53,107 nt of DNA, taken from NCBI GenBank assembly GCA_902515395.1, contig CABXUL010000008.1, forward strand, positions 1 through 53,107, read 5' to 3'. Below the pieces are notes generated by a model that saw only the letters and a program-made list of their open reading frames with translations, had not been told where the DNA came from and ran no database searches. The DNA is from an uncultured Bacteroidota bacterium. Lineage in GTDB: Bacteria > Bacteroidota > Bacteroidia > Flavobacteriales > Flavobacteriaceae. Shown one piece after another: positions 1-8,814 of the stretch (position 1 is the first letter of the stretch; every line of letters begins with the position of its first letter). A program made the position numbers and the translations under genes.

Positions 1-2213
1 ATTTGCTGACTACCTTTATTAGCCGGCAAAATAAGGTAGCCTTCAACACCTCCTGGGATTTCAACCTCCAGTGTAAAGCTATTCTCATCTTGTTTACAGC
101 TAACTATTACCTTTCCTGAGATGAAACTTGTTTTAAGCTTTGCAAAGTTTAAATCACCAATTTTTGGATGAATTTTAATTTTTTTTGCCCCTGGACTAAT
201 TGGTTCTACTCCCATCATTTTTCTTACAATAATATTAGCTGGAGCTCCACCCCATGCATGATTTAAATCCAAGTTTGGTTTGTATCTTTTGTCCCAAGCC
301 TCCATTGTAATTGTTGAGCCATATCTAATCATGTTATACCAGCTTCTTTCGGTTTTTGCTGCCATAAGTTTAATTCCGTGATTAGATGCACCATTTTCAA
401 ATAAGCTCTCCAATAAGATTTGTGAGCCATATACACTGCAGGACATTCCCCTACTACTTATATATTTAACTACTTGATCAATATTTTTTTCAGGAATTAG
501 TCCAAATGATAAGGCAAACATATTAGCGTGTTGTGATTTGTGTTCTGTATCTTGACCATCATTAATTAAACCACTTTGTGGTTCCTGAAAAGTTTTAAGA
601 TATTGTATTTTAATCCTTTCATAATATTTTTTAAAGAGTAATGCATCCTCTACTTTACCTAAATCTATTGCGATTTTTTCCATGATTTTCAAACATCCAA
701 AGAACAATGCATTAACAACTGCATTATATTTTTGGTATACATATCCATCATTCTCTCCAGGATACTCCTTTTCAGATCCAATGTAATGAGTTAAATTATC
801 AAAACCACCTGGAGGTTGAGCTTGAGGCCAATCAACTACATCTCTTAAATTATTATTTTTTCCCCAATGATTTTTATGAAGTTTTTTAAAAAAATCTTCC
901 GTTTGTTTGCCAGTTAAAGTACTTATTAATCCTGTTTCATCTGCCAAATCCAAAAGTGTTTTAATTTTTAACTCTTCATAATACTTGACAATAAATCTAT
1001 CGTCACCAGTGTAGAGATAATCATACCAAGCCATTAATATATTATAGAGAGTCCATTCTGTTGGCCAAGTGGGGTTAAATAATAAATGTTTCATACTTCC
1101 TCTTGAAATACTATACTCAGCATCAACTGCATAGTGTGACAGCTGATTGATAAAAGCGTCTGCCTCATAGGGAATCCTCTCACGATCTCCATCTACATAA
1201 TAACCGCAAAAACTTGTTGCTTTCATTGAGTATTTGCATAAATCCCATACTTGATTTAAAATTGAATCACTTGAAATGAATGATGAGGCATTTTCATCAA
1301 AAGAATAGTTTATGTCAGTTCTGATTATATCATCTTCGGTTAAATTACCTTCATAATCATCTATTTCGACATATCTGAAAGGGTATACCTCACCTATATA
1401 ATTTGGCATTTCAATCATGAATGTGTTTCTGGCTCTTTTTGGGTTATTTGGCCATTCAATTTCATACCAGTTACTTCCTTTATTTAATTTTAGTATGGTT
1501 TGATAGTATCTGATATTTTTTCCTGGTTTACTGTCAATATGGTTGTAATCTTTAATTTTCATTTCACCAACGGCAATACTAACTGAATCATTTTTAGTTG
1601 AGTTTAACCTTATTTTTAATTTGGAAAATGCAGCTTTATCGAAATCAATAAAATAGTTAGTATTATTTTTTTTTATTAATGTTGGTTTTTGTTCAGTAGC
1701 AAGAAGTGTTTCTTGAGAAAACTTTCCACTAGCATAATTTTGATCGATTACAAATGCTTTTGGTTCAGAGAATTCAGATATGAATTCCTCTTTTTCCCAA
1801 TAACGTATTTTCCAATAATATACTTTTTCAGTTTTTAATTCTTTTCCAGTGTATAATTGCGAAAAGGCAGTTGAATTTATTTTACCTGAATCCCATAAGT
1901 CACCTTTATTTTTATTTAAAAGTTTAACTGAGCTACTAACCAAAAGCTGATAGGATATTGAGTGTTTTGATCTGTCGTCTAAAACCCAATTGAAAAGAGG
2001 GGTTTTGGTTTGGATTTTTGAAATTTCATATTTATTGGTTGATAAAATTTCGTCATTAAGCATTAACTCTTGTACTTTGCCATTTAACTTAACGTGATCC
2101 GAATTTCGCAACAAATCAGTTCTTAGTTTTTTAGGTTTAACCAATTTAGATTGGCATCCTACAACTAGTAAAAAGTTTAGTAAACTAATACCTAACAAAA
2201 AAATTTTTTTCAT
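1..2213 (-). CDS. GH78-like alpha-L-rhamnosidase, lipoprotein (C-terminus beyond window)
   Basis: The frame is open from an ATG at 2213 to the left edge, about 737 codons, so the C-terminal end is missing. The N-terminus is a lipoprotein signal with lipobox VVGC (Cys20), predicting membrane attachment. Residues about 60-300 look like the Fn3/beta-sandwich modules that precede the (alpha/alpha)6 barrel of GH78. At 341-346 the sequence DGDRER, followed by IPYEAD, matches the conserved acidic region of GH78 enzymes (usually DGPQRDER), and WPTEW and GSTITMEAWD-like segments downstream also fit. The expected role is hydrolysis of terminal alpha-L-rhamnose from oligosaccharides. It is the last visible gene of the leftward block, 116 bases after the phosphoesterase gene. 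Family membership is fairly secure; the linkage cleaved is not. Confidence 0.85.
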   Translation of the reverse strand, partial: MKKIFLLGISLLNFLLVVGCQSKLVKPKKLRTDLLRNSDHVKLNGKVQELMLNDEILSTNKYEISKIQTKTPLFNWVLDDRSKHSISYQLLVSSSVKLLNKNKGDLWDSGKINSTAFSQLYTGKELKTEKVYYWKIRYWEKEEFISEFSEPKAFVIDQNYASGKFSQETLLATEQKPTLIKKNNTNYFIDFDKAAFSKLKIRLNSTKNDSVSIAVGEMKIKDYNHIDSKPGKNIRYYQTILKLNKGSNWYEIEWPNNPKRARNTFMIEMPNYIGEVYPFRYVEIDDYEGNLTEDDIIRTDINYSFDENASSFISSDSILNQVWDLCKYSMKATSFCGYYVDGDRERIPYEADAFINQLSHYAVDAEYSISRGSMKHLLFNPTWPTEWTLYNILMAWYDYLYTGDDRFIVKYYEELKIKTLLDLADETGLISTLTGKQTEDFFKKLHKNHWGKNNNLRDVVDWPQAQPPGGFDNLTHYIGSEKEYPGENDGYVYQKYNAVVNALFFGCLKIMEKIAIDLGKVEDALLFKKYYERIKIQYLKTFQEPQSGLINDGQDTEHKSQHANMFALSFGLIPEKNIDQVVKYISSRGMSCSVYGSQILLESLFENGASNHGIKLMAAKTERSWYNMIRYGSTITMEAWDKRYKPNLDLNHAWGGAPANIIVRKMMGVEPISPGAKKIKIHPKIGDLNFAKLKTSFISGKVIVSCKQDENSFTLEVEIPGGVEGYLILPANKGSQQ

Positions 2214-2329
2214 TTCAAAATAATTTTATTCTTACAAGAAGTGCAATTCATGAGCAAAATCGTGACAAGAAAAAATATGTGAAAAGATTTTGTTTTTCAA
2301 TTGGATTATGTTTGAAAAACAAACCATTT

Positions 2330-3694
2330 TTAAAAATGATTATTTAATTTATTTTTACCACCATCTTTTAATATTTGGAAGCTGTCAAAAAGCCTTCCTG
2401 TTGGTGTAAATGATTTATATTTTAATAAATCACCATCAATTGAAATATGCTGAAATAATTGTATTTGCTCTCCTGCTTTATCCCTTTTAGCTCCAAATTC
2501 GTCCCAACCTTTTTCATTTATTGAGTACATTTTTGCACCACTCACGGAAACAACATAAACAGGCCCTTTAACAATTTTGGATTTTCCATCTCTGTCCAGT
2601 TGATTTGGATTTTCATAAACAGCCCCTCTTGCATAAGTATGGTCATGACCTTGCAGGGCTAGGTCAACCTGGTATTCATCAAACAATGGCTTCCAATATT
2701 GTCTTAACTCATTATTATCTCTGCCAGTTGAAGCAGAAAAAATAGGGTGGTGGTATGTAACAACAGTCCATTTTTTATCATTTTCAGTTAAAATCTTTTT
2801 TAGCCATTTGGCCTGAAGTTTTATTTTGACATTACTATTAAGAGCTATAATTCTTAAATTAGGATAATCTACATAATAACAGGTTTCTTCCAAACTCTTT
2901 GGACCATTTATAGGTAACGAGAATTGAGGTTGCCATTGAAGAGAGAGAATTTTATTACGGCTTTGTAAACCTCTTTCAGTACTTTGGTATTCATGATTAC
3001 CAGGGACCGCAATAGCAGGAATCTCAGAATGAATAAAGCTGCCTGCGGCAAACCACTCATTCCATTCACTCTCACTGTGAGCTTTATCAACTAAATCTCC
3101 AGCATGAATAAAAAAATCAGCATCTGGAGCTACTTTGTAAGCTTTTCGAATTACTCTTGACCAAAGACTAAGTATATAATTTTGAGCATCACCAACATAT
3201 AAAAAGGATATTGGACTTTCCTTATTGTTAGCTGTTGTAAATTGATGCCATTCGCTTTTAAATTTATTATTACCTACTCGATAAGCATAAAGAGTATTTG
3301 GCTTTAGACCTTCAATTTTTACCTCAAAATAGCTCGACTCGAATCCGTCTATATTTGATCCTTCGGTATTTAATAACGATCTCTTTGCATATTGACGAAT
3401 TTTTTTTCTTCCAAATCTAGGACCATCTCCAGCAATTGCAATTTCTGAATATCCTATATTGTTTGAGGGCTTAGTTCTCCAATTGATCCCAATGGAAGTA
3501 GATGGGTCCATGGTCGCACTTAATATAACATGGTCTGGAAAATCGTCTGGTGCCGCCCATTCTTTTATAATATCACCAAGTTCATTTTTCTGTTTTTGGG
3601 AAAATAATGAGTTATGCTGAAAACAAATTAAGAAAACACCAAGGAATGATTTAATGCAGAATGAAAAAAAGTCGTGGTTTATTATGATTTTCAT
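2330..3694 (-). CDS. Purple acid phosphatase-like metallophosphoesterase
   Basis: The protein has 454 residues with an N-terminal signal segment (about 10-32). An Fn3-like purple acid phosphatase N-terminal domain spans about 50-155, and a calcineurin-like phosphoesterase domain about 160-440. The full metal-binding set is visible: VGDAQ (Asp169), GDLVD (Asp200), GNHEY (Asn233, His234), YHHP (His315, His316) and GHDHTYAR (His350, His352). Purple acid phosphatases hydrolyse phosphomonoesters with a dinuclear metal centre; here the enzyme would act outside the cytoplasm. It lies between the GH78 and PmoA-DUF1080 genes on the same strand, so it is probably part of the glycan operon rather than a general phosphate-starvation enzyme. 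Activity on a phosphate or sulfate ester of the glycan is inference. Confidence 0.88.
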   Translation of the reverse strand: MKIIINHDFFSFCIKSFLGVFLICFQHNSLFSQKQKNELGDIIKEWAAPDDFPDHVILSATMDPSTSIGINWRTKPSNNIGYSEIAIAGDGPRFGRKKIRQYAKRSLLNTEGSNIDGFESSYFEVKIEGLKPNTLYAYRVGNNKFKSEWHQFTTANNKESPISFLYVGDAQNYILSLWSRVIRKAYKVAPDADFFIHAGDLVDKAHSESEWNEWFAAGSFIHSEIPAIAVPGNHEYQSTERGLQSRNKILSLQWQPQFSLPINGPKSLEETCYYVDYPNLRIIALNSNVKIKLQAKWLKKILTENDKKWTVVTYHHPIFSASTGRDNNELRQYWKPLFDEYQVDLALQGHDHTYARGAVYENPNQLDRDGKSKIVKGPVYVVSVSGAKMYSINEKGWDEFGAKRDKAGEQIQLFQHISIDGDLLKYKSFTPTGRLFDSFQILKDGGKNKLNNHF

Positions 3695-3772
3695 ATTACC
3701 TATTTAAATAACTTGTAATCCAAGATAGTTTGTTTAGGTATTTAAACCTATTTTATAAGTAATTATCTAAAT

Positions 3773-5395
3773 TCAATAGCTAGCAATATCTATATCTTTA
3801 TACAATATTTCCATATTTCTATTTGAATGAAGCTGGATTCCAACAGGGCCATTAATGTTAGCTTCTTCAAGTTTATAATCCATTACGAAAACTCCATTAA
3901 ACCAAACTCGATACCTGTTTCCTATAGCTTCTGCTTCCATATGATTCCATTCATCCATTTTCAATATCTCTGCAACTTTTAAAGCTTCTTTAGGATATCC
4001 TTTTTTTGGAATGTAAGGCGAACCGGTCATGTCTCTTTTTAACGAACCAGAAACACCTATTTGGATTTGAGGATTAAATTCATCGCCACCTCGCATGAAA
4101 ATACCTGAATCGATATTCCCGTTTATAAATTTAAATTTAAGACGAACTCTAAAATTTTTAAATTCATCTCTCGTCCAAAGTGTTGATCCTTCTTGATCAG
4201 GTCCACTTTTAACTCTCAAATTTCCATCTACAATTGACCACCATATATTGTCATCGTTATTTACCTCACTAACTATTGTACCTTTTTTTTCACGTCTGCG
4301 AGTTTTTATTACCCAATTAGACAAATCACTTCCATCGAAATAGCTTTTATACATATCCTCTGTAAATGTGAACTCCCTTATTTTTTCAGGATCTATAACT
4401 GAGCCACTGTGAATCAACATCCTATGATTAAAAGTTGTAGATTCTCCATCATTAAGAGAAAAATTTAAAACTTCATCACCTTTAGAGAACACCTTTTGAC
4501 CCAATGGATTTGCTGAAAATAGACCATAGTCTCTCGCATGCCAATATGTTGGATAGCCTACGTTATTTGGATGGTCTATAATAGTAATTGATACAGGCTC
4601 CTCATCCATTATGCTGTATAATTTTACCCATTCTGATCTTGTACCCCAAACTTCATTTCCTTCTAGTCCTCTACTACTTAAGTAGTTTCCATTAACTCCG
4701 GTGTTATCTAAAACTTTTACCTCGGTTGGATTTCCCTGAGCATCAACAAATTTTGCTGGCTTCTTAGATGGTAATTCCATCGCACGAGTAACTCGTACTC
4801 CAAAAACTCCCTCTTTATTGTCATCAAAAGACACATCATTAAGTGCTACAAGATTTGTCTTCCTATCAATTATCCTTGTATCTCCTATTTGAGAAAAAAC
4901 AAAGACTGTAGTTTCTTCAAGAATAGGATCACCATTAGTTGTTTGCCATTCACTTTTGGTTTCTATACTACCATTTTCTTGATTTATATCAACTATTTTT
5001 GAATGAACTATTTTACCATAATTTTCGATTTTTTCTTTAGGAATAGCATCTGAATTATTCCAAAAATCAAGACCATTAACATCACCATAATTAAACCAAT
5101 GTCCCATGTGATGCGGATGATCTACTCGTTCTCCTGGCTTTGGATCAATTGGGAAACCTCTAGTTAAAGTTTTCCCACTTGAAGTTATTAATGGAAATAG
5201 AACTGGTTTTGGTAATGACTTATCATAGATATAGCTTGTAAAAAGTACCCCGTTAATTTTTACGTCAATTTTATTATTAAATGTATCGCTAATAAAAACT
5301 ACCGAGGAATTATTATCCTCGGTAGTTTTGGGTTGTCCCTCACAATAACTCATAGTAATTGAAAGGGTTGAAATTAAGAATATTGCCCTAATCAT
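3773..5395 (-). CDS. PmoA family (DUF6807) and DUF1080 fusion protein, exported
   Basis: I start the protein at 5395 (540 residues) because the hydrophobic signal (MIRAIFL...) begins there and lies 11 bases after the stop of the upstream gene; a start at 5458 would add 21 residues and overlap that gene. Residues about 30-345 match the PmoA-like DUF6807 family, with the HPHH stretch, DVNGLDFW and HPNNVGYPTYWHARDYG. Residues about 352-540 form a DUF1080 (3-keto-disaccharide hydrolase) domain with NIDSGIFMRGG and GPVGIQLHSN. DUF1080 proteins have a concanavalin-like fold, and some cleave 3-keto glycosides. The neighbour is a Tat-exported Gfo/Idh/MocA oxidoreductase, which supports an oxidation-then-cleavage role. 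The reaction of the PmoA-like part is unknown. Confidence 0.85.
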   Translation of the reverse strand: MIRAIFLISTLSITMSYCEGQPKTTEDNNSSVVFISDTFNNKIDVKINGVLFTSYIYDKSLPKPVLFPLITSSGKTLTRGFPIDPKPGERVDHPHHMGHWFNYGDVNGLDFWNNSDAIPKEKIENYGKIVHSKIVDINQENGSIETKSEWQTTNGDPILEETTVFVFSQIGDTRIIDRKTNLVALNDVSFDDNKEGVFGVRVTRAMELPSKKPAKFVDAQGNPTEVKVLDNTGVNGNYLSSRGLEGNEVWGTRSEWVKLYSIMDEEPVSITIIDHPNNVGYPTYWHARDYGLFSANPLGQKVFSKGDEVLNFSLNDGESTTFNHRMLIHSGSVIDPEKIREFTFTEDMYKSYFDGSDLSNWVIKTRRREKKGTIVSEVNNDDNIWWSIVDGNLRVKSGPDQEGSTLWTRDEFKNFRVRLKFKFINGNIDSGIFMRGGDEFNPQIQIGVSGSLKRDMTGSPYIPKKGYPKEALKVAEILKMDEWNHMEAEAIGNRYRVWFNGVFVMDYKLEEANINGPVGIQLHSNRNMEILYKDIDIASY

Positions 5396-5405
5396 TAATA
5401 TTAGT

Positions 5406-6788
5406 TTAATATTGAAACACTTTACCTCCAGCCAGTACATCTTGATTTTTTTCATCAAAAGTAGCTTTTAGTCCAGTTCTCATGGAGGCAGTAGTCATGA
5501 TATTGGCAATTGAGTGATTATAACCAACTTCAACAGGAGCATTTGTTTTCTCTCTGCTTCGTATGCACTCCATCCAATTTAACATGTGATTAGAAGTCAT
5601 ATCATCTACTCCAGTATTAGCGGATGTTACAACTTTAGTTTTAATATTGGATAAAGAAAACTCATCCAGCTGATTAGGCTTCATATTCATTGATTTTGAG
5701 TGTCGTTCAGATAGTCCACCATTTGGAGTTACTTTATTTGTCTTCATATTAAGTTCTCCACCGTTGGAATAATAGATTTCTTTTGTTCCACCCGCAGAAT
5801 TTGTAAATCTAGACGAATAAACAACTTGGAATCCAGATGAGAGATCATTTAGCGGACCATAATCAAATACAGCAGTCATAGTATCAAAATTACTTCTACC
5901 GTCCTTCCACAAATAAATTCCTCCATTTGCAGCAACACTTCTTGGATGGGCAAGACCTGAAAACCAGTGAACCGTATCTATTTGATGAGCCATCCATTGC
6001 CCAGGAATACCGGATGAGAAAGGCCAAAATAGTCGATACTCCAGGTATTTCCTTGGATCCCACTTCTCATAGGGTCGGTTCATAAGATATCTTTTCCAGT
6101 CAGTATCTGATTCTCTAATATCACTTACTTTATTTGGGTAAACTCTCCATCTTCCTGGTTGGTTAACATTCCAAGTCATCTCAACCATAACAACATCACC
6201 AAATGCTCCAGATTTAATGTATTTTTCTGCAGCATGGTAGTTCTTTCCGCTTCTTCTCTGAGATCCTACTTGAAGCACAATACCAGCATCATTTGCAGCT
6301 TTAAGTCCTACACGAGCGTCAGCCATTGTCTCAGCAAAAGGCTTTTCGACATAAACATCTTTTTTAGCATTCGCTGCCTGGACGGTATGAAGAGCATGTT
6401 GAAAATCTGCAGTAGAAATAATAACTGCATCAATTTTATTTTTATCATACATTTCTTCATTATTTCTCCAGGTTTTTATTTTATTATCTGTTTTTTCTTC
6501 AAGAAAAGCTTTTCCATCCTCTCTACGTCTGTTCCAAATATCTGAAACCCCTACGATTTGACAGTTTTGATTTTTGGCATGGTTCTGAAAAGCGGGAATT
6601 AATGACCCTTTTGCTCTACTTGAAAAACCAACAATTCCAACATTGATTCTATCATTTGAGCCAATAATTCTTCTATAACTCTCTGCGCTCATTGAGCTAG
6701 AAGATGCACTTACACCACTAATTCCTGAAATAACTCCAGCGGATAATAGTGAAGCGTCTTTGATAAATTTCCTTCTGTTTGAATGCAT
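5406..6788 (-). CDS. Gfo/Idh/MocA family oxidoreductase with Tat signal
   Basis: I choose the ATG at 6788 (460 residues), because it places a twin-arginine signal (RRKFIK, residues 5-10, then a hydrophobic stretch) at the N-terminus. The upstream ATG at 6842 would put it internally and overlap the operator at 6818. A Rossmann domain starts at about 47 (NVGIVGFSSRAKG). The family motif EKP is at 148-150, and MAHQIDTVHW (His268, His274) lies in the substrate domain. Such enzymes oxidise or reduce a sugar hydroxyl with NAD(P), and the Tat route fits export of a folded, cofactor-loaded protein. Some relatives are NAD-dependent glycosidases (GH109, GH188), but I do not see a clear GH109 signature. 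It is first in its transcription unit, followed closely by the PmoA-DUF1080 gene. Confidence 0.9.
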   Translation of the reverse strand: MHSNRRKFIKDASLLSAGVISGISGVSASSSSMSAESYRRIIGSNDRINVGIVGFSSRAKGSLIPAFQNHAKNQNCQIVGVSDIWNRRREDGKAFLEEKTDNKIKTWRNNEEMYDKNKIDAVIISTADFQHALHTVQAANAKKDVYVEKPFAETMADARVGLKAANDAGIVLQVGSQRRSGKNYHAAEKYIKSGAFGDVVMVEMTWNVNQPGRWRVYPNKVSDIRESDTDWKRYLMNRPYEKWDPRKYLEYRLFWPFSSGIPGQWMAHQIDTVHWFSGLAHPRSVAANGGIYLWKDGRSNFDTMTAVFDYGPLNDLSSGFQVVYSSRFTNSAGGTKEIYYSNGGELNMKTNKVTPNGGLSERHSKSMNMKPNQLDEFSLSNIKTKVVTSANTGVDDMTSNHMLNWMECIRSREKTNAPVEVGYNHSIANIMTTASMRTGLKATFDEKNQDVLAGGKVFQY

Positions 6789-6817
6789 TATAATAGATTT
6801 AATATTATTTAAATTAA

Positions 6818-6829
6818 GTGTGCGTACAC
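6818..6829. promoter_or_regulatory. Operator-like palindrome upstream of the Tat oxidoreductase gene
   Basis: GTGTGCGTACAC is a near-perfect dyad (one mismatched pair) with central CG, 29 bases upstream of the start at 6788. On the minus strand it is preceded by TTTTTG and followed by TAATTTAA, with 23 bases between these boxes, so the dyad would sit between the -33 and -7 elements. The same motif recurs at 11803, 13459, 36805 and 50264. Confidence 0.65.
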
Positions 6830-6912
6830 GGAGATATTTCAAAAATATGATTTTTTTTAAATTATTAATTAAGTTATTACGCCTTTTTAGTAATAATTTT
6901 AAGACTGAATTG

Positions 6913-8814
6913 CTACCTAACCTTATTATTTGTTCCCTTGTAAATATTTAATGCGTGGTTAAGCACCCTTACTACATATTTATTTGGATCATTTTTGATC
7001 ATTTCTTTGGATTTCTTTTCTAGATTTCGAACTGTAAAACTAAAATCATCTATAATCAAGGCTGATTGAAGTCTTGTCCACTCATTATCATTATCTAGGC
7101 CCTCGTCAAGTTTTTCTATTACACTACCAGTCTGGAAACCAGTTTTTAAAAGCGCTCTCGTTGCGGCTAAAGCTACATTAATTATTTTGTCTGATTCGAG
7201 TTTTTCTTGAAGAACAGAAATTGTTTTATTACTAATCTTTCGATCCATATTATACAATCCAATAGCCGCCCTATATCTAACTGCCTCGTTTGGATTATTT
7301 AAACCCTCTAATAAAACTTTTTCTTCATTTGAAGAGGAAATAATCAATAAATCATTATAAAACTTAGAATCCTCTCTTAAGATTTTATATATAGGTTTAT
7401 TTTTTGATTTTTCCCAATCACGAATAATAGCTTCGGGGATAAGCCCTACATCCAGAACTTTTTCCATCCATTGATTGTGTACCTCTCTAAGCTCGTTCAA
7501 TTTGTCTTTGTAATCTGGATTTTTTGCTAAGTCGTTAAATTCAAATGGATCCATATTTAAATCGAATAAGGATTCCTCTGGTTTATTAGGTGCAACCAGT
7601 TGTTTTGCCTCAGGACTAAGTTTTCCAGCTTTTTCAGCCTTTCGAAGTTCAGTCATTAGTGGACCACTCTCAGGTGTATTCATAAATTGAATAAAGGGTT
7701 TACTGGGCTCATAATATCTTAAATACTTGTAATCTTTTGTTCTGACTCCCCTTTGCATATCATAACGCTCATCCATTCTACCCCTTGCAATGTGAACGTG
7801 TTCAGACTCAAGGTTTAGTTCTTTTCCAAGAAAAGCCCGTCCCTGCATTGTTGAAGGAACTTTAGCATTAGCCAAATTTAGAACAGTTGGAGCAAGATCA
7901 ATAAAGCTAACCAATCTATTAATTTCACTACCAGGGTCACCAGGATAAAGGTTCTTATAGGTTTCAGGAATATAGACAATTAGGGGTACTTTAACACCTG
8001 TATCAAAAAGCCATCGTTTATGTCGAGGCAAACCAGTTCCATGATCAGAATAAAAGAAAATAATTGTATTGTTACTTTGTCCCGCATCCTCCAAATCTTG
8101 AAGTAAATTACTTATAACAATGTCCATTGTCGCAATATTATCATAATGTCTTGATAATAGTTCTCTAACCAGAGGCGTATCAGGATAATAGGGGGGAACA
8201 TCTATATCTTGAGGATTGATTCGAAGGTGTTTAGGTAGCTCTTTTGTATACTGCTCATGCTTTTGTTTACTATTAATACAACTTTCATGAGTCATTGTCA
8301 AATTAAATATTGAAAAGAAAGGTGTATCCTCTTGAGGTCTATTTTTCCAATGTGCTTGTCTACCTGAATCATCCCATATTTCTCTATTTAAATCAAAATT
8401 ATAATCCTCCTTTGTATTATTAGTACAATAGTACCCCTTACTTCTCAGCACCTCTGGATACATCAACACATCATCTGGTACCCACCCAGCTCTTTTCATC
8501 CATGGCTTTGAAGAAGACCTCATATCTAATGTTCCAAGCGAGGATGGGTACATTCCAGTAATTATCGAATTTCTTGCCGGGGCACAAACGGGAGCATTTG
8601 CAATTGCATTAATATATTTAAAACCTTTTGATGCTAGGCTATCTAATGTTGGGGTATGCGCTTTATTATCTCCATAGCAGCCTAGGTTAGGGCTTATATC
8701 TTCAACAGTTATCCAAAGAATATTTGGTGGTTTTGTATTAGTTCTTTCACAACTAAATATAACACACAGAACTAGTATGTAATTAATAAGTTTAATCTTT
8801 TTTATCAAAATCAA
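6913..8814 (-). CDS. Sulfatase (S1 type) with C-terminal HEAT-like repeats, lipoprotein
   Basis: This 633-residue lipoprotein has lipobox IFSC (Cys22). The alkaline-phosphatase-fold sulfatase domain begins at about 30 with VED (37-39) in place of the common DD metal pair. The formylglycine motif is CAPAR (Cys77 to Arg81), and a downstream YSDHG segment supplies metal ligands. Residues about 490-633 are an added helical region with repeats such as NPNEAVRYRAAIGL and NVALAATRALLKTG, resembling HEAT repeats. General similarity is to heparan N-sulfatase/arylsulfatase A enzymes that carry HEAT extensions in marine bacteria. The start overlaps the end of the preceding sulfatase gene by 23 bases, suggesting translational coupling. 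Activity requires Cys-to-formylglycine conversion by a maturase not encoded here. The target sulfate is unknown. Confidence 0.92.
   Translation of the reverse strand: MILIKKIKLINYILVLCVIFSCERTNTKPPNILWITVEDISPNLGCYGDNKAHTPTLDSLASKGFKYINAIANAPVCAPARNSIITGMYPSSLGTLDMRSSSKPWMKRAGWVPDDVLMYPEVLRSKGYYCTNNTKEDYNFDLNREIWDDSGRQAHWKNRPQEDTPFFSIFNLTMTHESCINSKQKHEQYTKELPKHLRINPQDIDVPPYYPDTPLVRELLSRHYDNIATMDIVISNLLQDLEDAGQSNNTIIFFYSDHGTGLPRHKRWLFDTGVKVPLIVYIPETYKNLYPGDPGSEINRLVSFIDLAPTVLNLANAKVPSTMQGRAFLGKELNLESEHVHIARGRMDERYDMQRGVRTKDYKYLRYYEPSKPFIQFMNTPESGPLMTELRKAEKAGKLSPEAKQLVAPNKPEESLFDLNMDPFEFNDLAKNPDYKDKLNELREVHNQWMEKVLDVGLIPEAIIRDWEKSKNKPIYKILREDSKFYNDLLIISSSNEEKVLLEGLNNPNEAVRYRAAIGLYNMDRKISNKTISVLQEKLESDKIINVALAATRALLKTGFQTGSVIEKLDEGLDNDNEWTRLQSALIIDDFSFTVRNLEKKSKEMIKNDPNKYVVRVLNHALNIYKGTNNKVR

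Noticed and set aside
2330-5395. A SusC/D-type or sulfatase role for the genes next to GH78
   Set aside because: The motifs are those of a purple acid phosphatase (GDLVD, GNHEY, GHDHTYAR) and of PmoA/DUF1080; no C-x-P-x-R motif is present.
6159-6545. Plus-strand frame of about 128 codons inside the Tat oxidoreductase gene
   Set aside because: It is antisense to an intact, motif-complete oxidoreductase, and its Phe/Ile/Ser-rich translation has no recognisable domain.
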